The translations under genes and the position numbers were made by a program. DNA of 64,000 nt from Myxococcales bacterium (GTDB taxonomy: Bacteria > Myxococcota > Polyangia > Nannocystales > Nannocystaceae). The DNA lies in assembly GCA_016793465.1 (NCBI GenBank), contig JAEUJW010000090.1:62001-126000 (forward strand), read 5' to 3'. Of this stretch, positions 1 to 8,274 are shown one piece after another. Below the pieces are notes generated by a model. The model was not told the DNA's origin and did no database searches. It saw only the letters and a list, made by a program, of their open reading frames with translations. The first letter of the stretch is position 1; each line of letters begins with the position of its first letter.

Positions 1-208
1 CGGCGAAAGTCGAAGGTCGAGCCAGGCATGAGGTCCTCGCGTTCCGGACGCGGAGTTGCCGGAGCGACGCGGCGAATTGCGGGGCCACGAAAATTCGGCG
101 AGGCCCGTCGCGCCCCGCCGGACCCGCGCGCGCCCGCTCGGCGGACGGGCCCGGTGGGCGGCGAACGGGGGGTCGCGGGCCGTCCCTGGCCCGTGTGCGG
201 CGGGTTTT

Positions 209-1360
<1,152 letters not shown>

Positions 1361-1406
1361 GACGCTCTGCTCGTTTCTTCTCGTGCTCTCTTCCGGTGGT
1401 TGGACA

Positions 1407-1478
1407 AGGTTCCGTCGGGATTCGAACCCGAGTAACCCGACTTGCATTCGGGGACCTAAGCCGCTCGGACACGGAACC
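1407..1478 (-). tRNA. tRNA-Cys (GCA), copy 1, nearest to tuf
   Basis: The minus strand folds into a cloverleaf. The acceptor stem is GGTTCCG/CGGAACC, the anticodon stem is CCCGA/TCGGG with loop ATGCAAG (anticodon GCA), the T-arm is TCGGG-TTCGAAT-CCCGA, and the discriminator is U73 as expected for cysteine. CCA is not encoded. The D-stem is imperfect (a T-T opposition at the outer pair). It lies 46 bp upstream of the tuf start. Confidence 0.85.
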
Positions 1479-1521
1479 GGTGAATTTGGGCCCGCAGGGG
1501 CCGTGGGACGCGAAATAACGA

Positions 1522-1593
1522 AGGTTCCGTCAGGGTTCGAACCTGAGTCTACCGGGTTGCAACCGGGCACCTGAACCGCTCGGCCACGGAACC
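1522..1593 (-). tRNA. tRNA-Cys (GCA), copy 2
   Basis: Second cysteine tRNA with the same acceptor stem GGTTCCG/CGGAACC and U73. The anticodon loop is TTGCAAC (GCA) and the T-arm is TCAGG-TTCGAAC-CCTGA. The outermost anticodon-stem position is a C-T mismatch. It differs from copy 1 in the anticodon, D and T arms, so this is not a recent identical duplication. Confidence 0.83.
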
Positions 1594-1618
1594 AAAACGA
1601 CGATAAAGAGCTATGGAA

Positions 1619-1704
1619 TAGGGGCGGTGGGATTCGAACCCACAATGATCTTTCGATCCCCAGGTTTTGAAGCTGGTGGCTGGACCGGATTCGCCGACGC
1701 CCCC
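1619..1704 (-). tRNA. Class II tRNA, best read as tRNA-Leu (CAA) with a mismatched anticodon stem
   Basis: 86-nt cloverleaf with a long variable arm (GATC-GAAA-GATC hairpin), T-arm GTGGG-TTCGAAT-CCCAC, seven-pair acceptor GGGGGCG/CGCCCCT (the first pair is G-U) and A73. Aligned to leucine tRNAs, the anticodon loop is TTCAAAA (anticodon CAA) between CCAGC and CCTGG, which leaves a C-C opposition at 31-39. Shifting the loop by one position would put UCA, the opal anticodon, after U33. The length, D-arm, 7+5 acceptor/T stack and A73 fit Leu better than selenocysteine tRNA. Confidence 0.65.
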
Positions 1705-1719
1705 GAAGACAGGCCAATA

Positions 1720-1804
1720 TGGGCGATGAGGGACTCGAACCCCCGAAGTGTGAAAACACGGCGGATTTACAGTCCGCCTCCTTTGCCGCTCGGGACAATC
1801 GCCC
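1720..1804 (-). tRNA. tRNA-Tyr (GTA), well-paired copy
   Basis: 85-nt class II cloverleaf. The acceptor is GGGCGAT/ATCGCCC, the anticodon stem is GCGGA/TCCGC with loop CTGTAAA (GTA), the variable arm has a GTG-TTTT-CAC hairpin, the T-arm carries TTCGAGT and the discriminator is A73. All stems pair well, so this is the standard-looking member of the cluster. Confidence 0.93.
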
Positions 1805-1865
1805 AGAACACCCGGGCGCGTGCGCTCGGACGACGAACGCACATACCCCGGACTCGCCTATGCGA

Positions 1866-1950
1866 TGGATGGTGAGGGACTCGAACCCCCGAAGTGTAAA
1901 GACACAGCAGGACTACAATCTGCTCCCTTTGCCGCTCGGGTCACCCATCC
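1866..1950 (-). tRNA. tRNA-Tyr (GTA), degenerate second copy
   Basis: 85-nt class II cloverleaf that shares the D-arm and variable-arm design of the neighbouring tRNA-Tyr, with anticodon loop TTGTAGT (GTA). It has a G-A mismatch at the last acceptor pair (GGATGGG against ACCATCC) and an A-C mismatch closing the anticodon loop (31-39). G37 replaces the usual A37. It is the first gene of the array in transcription order. It may be decaying or specialised. Confidence 0.8.
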
Positions 1951-2294
1951 AGATGGTGGCACTTTAATGGTCTGGCTATTCAGTTGTTCCTCGTACGGTC
2001 TCGCCGGTGCCGTGCCCGGGCCCGTGGGGGCTCGAAGCGCGCGTGCGCCGGACCTGTGGTCCTGGCCTTCATCGGCCTGTGTGGCCGCGGAAGGGGTCGT
2101 ACGAGGGCCTGCAGCTCTCCCGGAGCCGCCGTATCAACCGCGATACAACAGCGCCGGGAGCCGCGACGACGCGGGCTGCGACCGGGTACAGTTGTCGGCG
2201 GGACGGAACATGATGGCGAACGTATATCAGCGGCCCGCGGGGCTGTCAAGCGCTCGCCGAAAAAAAATATCTACACACTTCGATATCGCGGCGA
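1951..2294. other. Intergenic region between the tRNA array and lhr
   Basis: No gene was found here. The right end holds an AT-rich hairpin with an eight-T run downstream of lhr. The left end must hold the promoter of the tRNA array; the AT-richer stretch CATTAAAG (minus strand, about 1961-1968) is the only -10-like candidate, and no clear -35 accompanies it. Confidence 0.5.
2260..2287 (-). terminator. Possible intrinsic terminator of lhr
   Basis: On the minus strand GATATC and GATATT (pairing with one G-U) flank a 10-nt loop and run into eight consecutive T residues, 8-35 bp after the lhr stop codon. The stem is short and AT-rich, which is unusual in this genome, but the T-run is the longest in the window. 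Confidence 0.4.
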
Positions 2295-5200
2295 TCAGGC
2301 GTCGTCGTCGGCGTCGTCGTCGGTCTCGCGGCCGCGGATGAACAGGCCCTGGCTGGTCATGGCGAAGCCGGCCCGCTCGAACGCGGGGGTCAGCGGCGAG
2401 CGCTGGGCCGGCGCGCCGTCGATCTCGTGGAGGACCACGTTGCGGCCGACGGCCGCGAGGCCGGCCACCGCGCGGGCGATGCGGTGGCCCGCGGCGTCGC
2501 GCTCGGGCGGCGGGAGGTCGGCGGGCAAGAAGGTCACGACCGCGCGGGCGTCGCGGGCGACGTGGGCCGCGAGGGCGCCGTCGATCAGCACCACGCGGGT
2601 GCCGGCGGCCCGGGCGACCCGCGCGCCCGCGTGCTCGGGCCACGGCAGCGCGGCGCCGTAGGGGTTGGCCGGGTCGGTGCTGGCGAGCGCGACGACCTCG
2701 GGCAGCTCGCCCGGCTCGCGCAGCGAACGCAGGCGGTCGTCGGCCCCGGGCGCGGCGAACTGCGCGGGGCCGAGGCCGGCCACGAAGTAGCCGCGCCGGA
2801 CCTTGCCGGCGGCCTCCATGGCGGCGAGCACCGGGTAGACCGCCGCGAACCCGCCGGCGATGTCCTCGGCCTGCACGGCCTCGCGGCCGACCACGCCGTG
2901 GCGCCGCAGCAGGGCCTCGGCGAGGGCGAGCGCGCGGGCCTCGGGGTCGGCTGGCGCTCCGGACATGTCCCCGGAGCCAACCGGCACGACGCCCGCGGGC
3001 GCGCGGGCGTCGCGACCTCCTGGCGCTCCGGACATGTCCCCGGAGCCAGCCGGTACGACGCCCGCGGACGCGCGGGCGTCGCGACCTCCTGGCGCTCCGG
3101 ACATGTCCCCGGAGCCAGCCGGCACGACACCCGCGGGCGCGCGGGCGTCGCGACCTCCTGGCGCTCCGGACATGTCCCCGGAGCCAGCCGGCACGACGCC
3201 GGGCAGCAGCGACCAGCGGCCCTCGCTGCCGGGCGGGCCCAGGCGGCGGGCGCGGAACAGGCCGTGTGGCGGCGGCGGCCGGCGGCGCTGGTCCGAGGCG
3301 CCGCCGCGGACCAGCTTGCGCAGGGGCACGAAGGTGTCGTTGGTGACCTCGCCGGCCCACACGAGGTCCCACAGCGCGGCCAGCAGGTCGGTCGGGAAGG
3401 CGCCTGTCCCGGCGGCCAGGTCGCTGAAGAACACGGCGCCGCGGGCGGCCAGGAAGCCGCGGATCGCGGGGGCCAGCGGCGCGCTCGCGGGGCGCGCGGG
3501 GCGGGCCAGCAGCGGCCAGGCGTCGGCGAGGTAGAGGGCGATGCGGCCGTCGCTCGCGCCCACCGCGGCGAGGCCGGCCCAGCGCACCTCGCCGCTGGCG
3601 CACAGGCGGTCGAGCTGCTCGGGGCGGTAGCCGGCCACGCGCGCGGGCAGGATCTCGCTGTCGAGCGCGGAGACCAGCAGCGGCGCGCCCTGCAGCTGGG
3701 CGACCGCGTCGAGCAGGGCGTCGACGCCGACGCGCGGGCGCACGACCCGCTGCCAGTGCGGCAGGAAGCGCCCGAACGTCGCCATGTCGACCGGCTCGAC
3801 GGCGCGGCGCAGGCGGGCGAGCGACCGCCCTTTCAGGGCGCGCAGCACACCGGCGTCGCACCACTCCGCGCCGCGGCGGCCCGGGGTGAACTCGCCGGCG
3901 ATCACGCGGTCGGCGGCGGCGAGCCGCGCGAGCGTGGCGGCGACGACGGCGACGCCGAGGCCGAGGCGGGCCGCCGCGGCCTCGACGGTGAACGGGGCGT
4001 GGGTGCGGGCGTAGCGGGCGACGAGGTCGGCCAGCGGATCGCCGACGGGCTCGCGGAAGGCCGCGGGGATCCACGCGGGCAGCGGGACGCCGAGGCCGTC
4101 GCGCAGGCGGGCGGCGTCCTCGACCGCGGCGAAGCGCGGGCCTTGCCCCGCTCCGGCGCTCGAGTGCGGAGCCGTGCCTGCGGAAGAACTGCTCTCCACG
4201 GGCGCAGGGAGGCCCGGGGCGGTCGCCGTCGGACCTGTCCCTGCGGACAGGTCGCCCTGCCCTGCCCTGGCCGCCGCCGCACCCGTCCCCGGGGTCAGGA
4301 CGTGAGGCGCGGTCAGGCCTGTCCCTGCGGACAGGTCGCCCTGCCCTGCCATGTCCGCGGCCGCACCTGTCCCGGGGGACAGGTCGTTGCGCGGAGAATA
4401 ATTAAAAATTCTGCGCTCCGCGGTGAGCTGGGCGATGAGGCCAGGGGCGGCCTCCGGGGGGTCGCAGCGGGCGGCGATCTCGTCGGCCGTGAGGTCGCCG
4501 AGGCCGCGCAGGAGGTCGTGGAGGCCGTCGGGCGAGCGGACCGGGCGCGCGCCGTCCTGGCGCTGCAGGGCGGCCTCGATGGCGGCGACGGCCTCGGGGT
4601 CGAGCAGCTCGCGCAGCGAGGCCTCGCCGAGCAGGGCGCGCAGCTGGCCGGTGTCGAGCGCGAGGGCCTGGGCCCGGCGCTCGGCCAGCGCGGAGTCGCC
4701 GTCGTAGATGAAGTTGGCGACGTAGGAGAACAGCAGCGAGGCGGCGAACGGCGAGGGCGTGCGGGTGTCGACCACGTGCACGCGCAGGGACCCGTCGGCG
4801 AGGCGGCGCAGCAGCGCGGCCAGGCCGGGCAGGTCGAACACGTCGCGCAGGCACTCGCGGTAGGTCTCGAGGATCATCGGGAACGAGCCGTAGCGGGCGG
4901 CCACGCCGAGCAGGTCGGCGGCCCTCTGGCGCTGGGCCCACAGCGGCGAGCGCTTGCCGGGGAACTTGCGCGGCAACAGCAGCGCGCGCGCGGCGTTCTC
5001 GCGGAAGCGGGCGGCGAACACGGCGGTGGTCCCGAGCGCCCGCACCACGCGGTCCTCGATGTCGTCGGCGGCGAGCAGCAGCGGCGCCGGGTCGGGGGCC
5101 TGGTCGGTGGCGGGGAAGCGCAGCACGATGCCGTCGTCGGACCACAGCGACTCGACCTCGGTGTCGTATTCGTCGCGCAGGCGGGCGGCGATCGCCAGGG

Positions 5201-7661
5201 CCCACGGCGCGTGCACGCGGGCGCCGAACGGCGAGAGCACGCAGACCCGCCAGGCGCCCATCTCGTCGAGGCAGCGCTCGATCACCACCGTGTCGTCGCT
5301 CGGGACCTCGCCGGTGGCCAGCGCCTGCTCGCGCACGTAGGCGTGCAGCTCGCCGGCCGCGGCCTCGTCGAGGCCGTGCTCGCGGACCAGGCGCTCGACC
5401 GCCTTGCCGCGCGGGGCGGCGGCGAGGACCCGCGTGAGCTCGCCGATCGCCCGCCCGAACGCGATCGGCCGGCCCGGGCGGTCGCCGTGCCAGAACGGGG
5501 TCTTGCCGGGCTCGCCGGGGGCCGGCAGCACGAGCACGCGGTCGTGGGTGATCTCGACGATGCGCCACGACGAGGCGCCGAGCACGAACACGTCGCCGAC
5601 GCGCGACTCGAACACCATCTCCTCGTCGAGCTCGCCGACCCGGCGGCCCGCGCCGTCGCCGTGGAGGAACACGCCGTAGGTGCCGCGGTCGGGGATGGTG
5701 CCGCCGCTCAGCACGGCCAGCCGGCGCGCGCCCTCGCGGGGGCGCAGGGTGTCGCTGTCGCGGTCCCAGGTGATGCGCGGGCGCAGCTCGGCGAACTCGT
5801 CCGACGGGTAGCGCCCCGACAGCATGTCGAGCACGCCCTCGAAGGAGGCCCGGGGGAGCTCGGCGAACGGGGCGGCCCGGCGCACCAGCGCGTACAGCTC
5901 GTCGACGGTCCAGGCGTCCATCGTCACCGCGGCGACGACCTGCTGGGCCAGCACGTCGAGCGGGCTGCGCGGGTAGAGCGTGTCCTCGACCTCGCCGGCG
6001 CGCATGCGCGGGGTGGCGGCGGCGCAGGCCAGCAGGTCGCCGCGGAACTTCGGCACGAGCACGCCGCGCGACACGGCCCCGACCTGGTGGCCCGCGCGAC
6101 CGATGCGCTGGATGCCGGCGGCGACCGCGGGCGGGGCCTCGATCTGGATCACGAGGTCGACGGCGCCGACGTCGATGCCGAGCTCGAGCGCGCTGGTGGC
6201 GACGATGGCCGGCAGGTCGCCCGCCTTCAGCCGCTCCTCGATCATGCGCCGGCGCTCGCGCGCGACCGACCCGTGGTGCGCGAGCGCCAGCTCCTCGCCG
6301 GCCGTGGCGTTGATCGCCGCGGCCAGGCGCTCGGCCAGGCGCCGGCTGTTGCAGAAGATCATGGTCGATCGGTGCTCGCGGATGCGGGCGACCAGGCGCG
6401 GGTAGATCGACGGCCAGATCGACGGAGCCTCGGCGCGGGCGCGGCGCGACTTGCCTGTCCCCGGGGACAGGCCCACGGAGGGGCCCGCGGGGGCGGTCCT
6501 CGCGGCGCCGGCGGCACCTGTCCCGGCGGACAGGTCGGCACGGGGCGCGTCGGCGGGCGCCGCGACCTGCCCTGCGCCTGTCCTGGCGGACAGGTCGGGC
6601 GCGGGGGAGGTCCTCGCGGCGCCGGCGGCACCTGTCCCGGCGGACAGGTCGGCACGGGGCGCGTCGGCGGGCGCCGCGACCTGCCCTGTACCTGTCCTGG
6701 CGGACAGGTCGGGCGCGGCGGCCGGGCGCTCGCCGGGCCTGGTGCGCGCGCGTCCGGCTCGCACCCTCGCGGGCACGGGCTCGGCCGGGGCCGCGCGCGG
6801 CAGGCCGGCGATCGGGTGCTCGAGGGCGCCGTCGGCGATCGCCTCGTGCGCCCCGGCGGCGTCGCGGCGGGCCAGCGCGTCGACCGGCATGTCGACGGTC
6901 AGGTCCCACTGCTTGCGACCGCCGGCGTCGACGATCTCGACCGGACGGGCCACGAACCGGCCCTCGTCGTCGAGCTCGCCGCCGCCGAGCAGGCGGGCCA
7001 CCTCGTCGAGCGGCCGCTGGGTGGCCGAGAGCCCGATGCGCTGGCCGGCGCGGCCGGTGAACGCGGCCAGGCGCTCGAGCGAGACGAATAGATGAGCCCC
7101 GCGCTTGCCGGCGACGAGCGCGTGGATCTCGTCGACGATGATGGTGTCGACCGCGGCCAGGCTGTCGCGCGCGCCCGAGGTCAGCATGAGGTAGAGCGAC
7201 TCGGGCGTGGTGATGAGGATGTCGGGCGGCCTCCGGGCCAGGCGCGTGCGCTCGGCCGGGCGGGTGTCGCCCGAGCGCACGCCGACGCTCGGCACGCGGT
7301 GGGCGGCGCCCGTCGCCGTCGCGGCGGCGGCGATGCCCGCCAGCGGGACCGCGAGGTTGCGCTCGACGTCGGCCCCGAGGGCCTTCAGCGGCGAGATGTA
7401 GAGCACCCGGCAGCGCCGCTCGGGCGCGGGCTCCGGGCTGAACATCAGGCGGTCGACGGCCATGAGGAAGGCGGCTAGCGTCTTGCCCGAGCCGGTCGGC
7501 GCGAGCAGCAGGGTCGAGCGACCGGCGGCGATCGCCGGCCACGCGTGGACCTGGGCCGCGGTCGGCGCGCCGAGCGTGGCCGTGAACCAGCGGGCCACCG
7601 GCGCATGAAAGAGGGCCAGCGGATCGGCCGGGACGTCGCGGGCGCGGGCCACGGGGCGCAC
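2295..7661 (-). CDS. lhr: Lhr-family ATP-dependent helicase (DEAD/H), full-length type with repeat insertions
   Basis: Lhr is a 3'-5' superfamily 2 helicase implicated in DNA repair. The product has 1,788 residues, longer than the roughly 1,540 of E. coli Lhr. The N-terminal helicase core has Walker A LAPTGSGKT (54-61), the DEIH box near 174, motif III SAT, and the motif V-VI region ALELGIDVGAVD...QRIGRAGHQVG. Winged-helix, beta-barrel and long C-terminal regions follow, ending in an acidic ETDDDADDDA tail. Three low-complexity insertions interrupt the fold. One near residues 295-405 lies between the two RecA lobes and repeats DLSAGTG/DLSARTG words, one lies near 1087-1175, and a 23-residue tandem repeat lies near 1487-1570. 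They are in frame and correspond to palindromic DNA repeats. Function is inferred from the family; the insertions may be unstructured linkers. Confidence 0.93.
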   Translation of the reverse strand: MRPVARARDVPADPLALFHAPVARWFTATLGAPTAAQVHAWPAIAAGRSTLLLAPTGSGKTLAAFLMAVDRLMFSPEPAPERRCRVLYISPLKALGADVERNLAVPLAGIAAAATATGAAHRVPSVGVRSGDTRPAERTRLARRPPDILITTPESLYLMLTSGARDSLAAVDTIIVDEIHALVAGKRGAHLFVSLERLAAFTGRAGQRIGLSATQRPLDEVARLLGGGELDDEGRFVARPVEIVDAGGRKQWDLTVDMPVDALARRDAAGAHEAIADGALEHPIAGLPRAAPAEPVPARVRAGRARTRPGERPAAAPDLSARTGTGQVAAPADAPRADLSAGTGAAGAARTSPAPDLSARTGAGQVAAPADAPRADLSAGTGAAGAARTAPAGPSVGLSPGTGKSRRARAEAPSIWPSIYPRLVARIREHRSTMIFCNSRRLAERLAAAINATAGEELALAHHGSVARERRRMIEERLKAGDLPAIVATSALELGIDVGAVDLVIQIEAPPAVAAGIQRIGRAGHQVGAVSRGVLVPKFRGDLLACAAATPRMRAGEVEDTLYPRSPLDVLAQQVVAAVTMDAWTVDELYALVRRAAPFAELPRASFEGVLDMLSGRYPSDEFAELRPRITWDRDSDTLRPREGARRLAVLSGGTIPDRGTYGVFLHGDGAGRRVGELDEEMVFESRVGDVFVLGASSWRIVEITHDRVLVLPAPGEPGKTPFWHGDRPGRPIAFGRAIGELTRVLAAAPRGKAVERLVREHGLDEAAAGELHAYVREQALATGEVPSDDTVVIERCLDEMGAWRVCVLSPFGARVHAPWALAIAARLRDEYDTEVESLWSDDGIVLRFPATDQAPDPAPLLLAADDIEDRVVRALGTTAVFAARFRENAARALLLPRKFPGKRSPLWAQRQRAADLLGVAARYGSFPMILETYRECLRDVFDLPGLAALLRRLADGSLRVHVVDTRTPSPFAASLLFSYVANFIYDGDSALAERRAQALALDTGQLRALLGEASLRELLDPEAVAAIEAALQRQDGARPVRSPDGLHDLLRGLGDLTADEIAARCDPPEAAPGLIAQLTAERRIFNYSPRNDLSPGTGAAADMAGQGDLSAGTGLTAPHVLTPGTGAAAARAGQGDLSAGTGPTATAPGLPAPVESSSSAGTAPHSSAGAGQGPRFAAVEDAARLRDGLGVPLPAWIPAAFREPVGDPLADLVARYARTHAPFTVEAAAARLGLGVAVVAATLARLAAADRVIAGEFTPGRRGAEWCDAGVLRALKGRSLARLRRAVEPVDMATFGRFLPHWQRVVRPRVGVDALLDAVAQLQGAPLLVSALDSEILPARVAGYRPEQLDRLCASGEVRWAGLAAVGASDGRIALYLADAWPLLARPARPASAPLAPAIRGFLAARGAVFFSDLAAGTGAFPTDLLAALWDLVWAGEVTNDTFVPLRKLVRGGASDQRRRPPPPHGLFRARRLGPPGSEGRWSLLPGVVPAGSGDMSGAPGGRDARAPAGVVPAGSGDMSGAPGGRDARASAGVVPAGSGDMSGAPGGRDARAPAGVVPVGSGDMSGAPADPEARALALAEALLRRHGVVGREAVQAEDIAGGFAAVYPVLAAMEAAGKVRRGYFVAGLGPAQFAAPGADDRLRSLREPGELPEVVALASTDPANPYGAALPWPEHAGARVARAAGTRVVLIDGALAAHVARDARAVVTFLPADLPPPERDAAGHRIARAVAGLAAVGRNVVLHEIDGAPAQRSPLTPAFERAGFAMTSQGLFIRGRETDDDADDDA
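2951..3200. repeat. 69-bp tandem repeat, about 3.6 copies, inside lhr
   Basis: Copies begin at 2951, 3020, 3089 and 3158 and differ by a few bases. Each contains the near-palindrome CTCCGGACATGTCCCCGGAG. In lhr they encode a 23-residue unit containing VVPAGSGDMSGAPGGRDARA. The period is a multiple of three, so the frame is kept. Confidence 0.95.
4232..4384. repeat. Cluster of CCTGTCC/GGACAGG palindromes inside lhr
   Basis: Three good inverted repeats lie at 4232-4253 (GACCTGTCC-CTGC-GGACAGGTC), about 4316-4337, and 4365-4384 (ACCTGTCC-CGGG-GGACAGGT), with one degenerate copy near 4277. They read as DLSAGTG or DLSPGTG in lhr. An unusually AT-rich stretch coding for IFNYS follows at about 4390-4411. 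Confidence 0.85.
6453..6472. repeat. Perfect 20-bp palindrome of the CCTGTCC/GGACAGG family
   Basis: GCCTGTCCCCGGGGACAGGC is a perfect palindrome inside lhr. It is the cleanest member of a repeat family with further copies at 6516-6535, 6577-6594, 6630-6649, 6690-6709, 4232-4384 and 17902-17917, and half sites elsewhere. Confidence 0.9.
6495..6722. repeat. 114-bp tandem duplication inside lhr carrying four palindromes
   Basis: The 114-bp units starting at 6495 and 6609 are nearly identical. Each has one ACCTGTCC-CGGC-GGACAGGT and one CCTGTCC-TGGC-GGACAGG element. They encode a 38-residue unit in the linker between the two RecA lobes of Lhr. The duplication keeps the reading frame. Confidence 0.9.
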
Positions 7662-7730
7662 CGTAGCACCAAACGCGCGCCGACGCGCTCGCGCCCGCGG
7701 CGCCGCGGGCGTCTGTTAGGATGCCTCGGC

Positions 7731-8147
7731 GTGGCGACGGGCCCGGAGATCGAGACGCTGTGGTCGAGCGACGAGGCGGCGGTGACGTTCGACCGCCGCC
7801 TGGGGATCGTCCGCTTCATCCGCAGCGCCGCGCCGCTGCCCGAGCTCGCGGTGTTCCGCGCACTCATGCTCGAGCTGGTCGCGCGCCTCGACGGCCTGGC
7901 GCGCGCCGAGCTCGGGCTCATCGTCGACACGCGCCTGGCGATCGGCCGCAGCGACGACGCCTTCGAGGCCATGATGAACGAGTTCCGCCCGCGCCTGTTC
8001 GGCGGCTTCCGGCGCGTCGCGGTGTTAATCAAGACCGCCGTCGGGCGCTTGCAGGTGCAGCGGCTGGCGCGGGCCGACAACCTCGTCGACCGCATGCTGG
8101 TGACCGGCGACGAGGCCGAGGCCGTCGCGTTCGCGCGGCGAACCTGA
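7731..8147 (+). CDS. Hypothetical protein, SpoIIAA/STAS-like
   Basis: This 138-residue protein starts with GTG at 7731; an ATG at 7721 is in another frame. The alternation of strands and helices, with VTFDRRLGIVRFIRS at the start, LGLIVDTRLAIGR in the middle and FRRVAVLIKTAVGRLQVQR near the end, recalls the SpoIIAA-like/STAS fold of myxobacterial proteins of unknown function. No catalytic motif, signal peptide or membrane segment is visible. It stands alone on the plus strand, diverging from lhr with about 69 bp between them and converging on mutS. The fold call is an impression from pattern, not a profile match. Confidence 0.6.
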   Translation: MATGPEIETLWSSDEAAVTFDRRLGIVRFIRSAAPLPELAVFRALMLELVARLDGLARAELGLIVDTRLAIGRSDDAFEAMMNEFRPRLFGGFRRVAVLIKTAVGRLQVQRLARADNLVDRMLVTGDEAEAVAFARRT

Positions 8148-8274
8148 GAACCAGCGCAGTCGCGACACGGGACGCGGCTGCCGGATCGACTCGTCGCCTG
8201 CGCACGGTCCGTCCGACCGTAATTTCGCGCTGGTGCCGCGGGCCTGCGCCTGCGCGGGCCCGCAGCGCGATCGC

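Noticed and set aside
176..193. CGGGCC-GTCCCT-GGCCCG hairpin after tuf as terminator
   Set aside because: Six-pair stem without a T-run on the tuf strand; the only T-run is on the plus side, pointing the wrong way.
1619..1704. Selenocysteine tRNA (selC)
   Set aside because: Length 86 nt, 7-bp acceptor with 5-bp T-stem, short D-stem with a large D-loop and A73 do not fit selC; the UCA reading needs a 9-nt anticodon loop.
2951..3200. 69-bp repeats considered as a CRISPR array
   Set aside because: Copies are directly abutting with no unique spacers, keep a coding frame and vary within the repeat; no cas genes are present.
2427..7091. Open frame of over 1,500 codons on the plus strand opposite lhr
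   Set aside because: It is the antisense shadow of lhr. At this GC content stop codons are rare in the frame that mirrors third positions; the translation is Arg/Gly/Ala/Val-rich without motifs, while the minus-strand frame has all helicase motifs.
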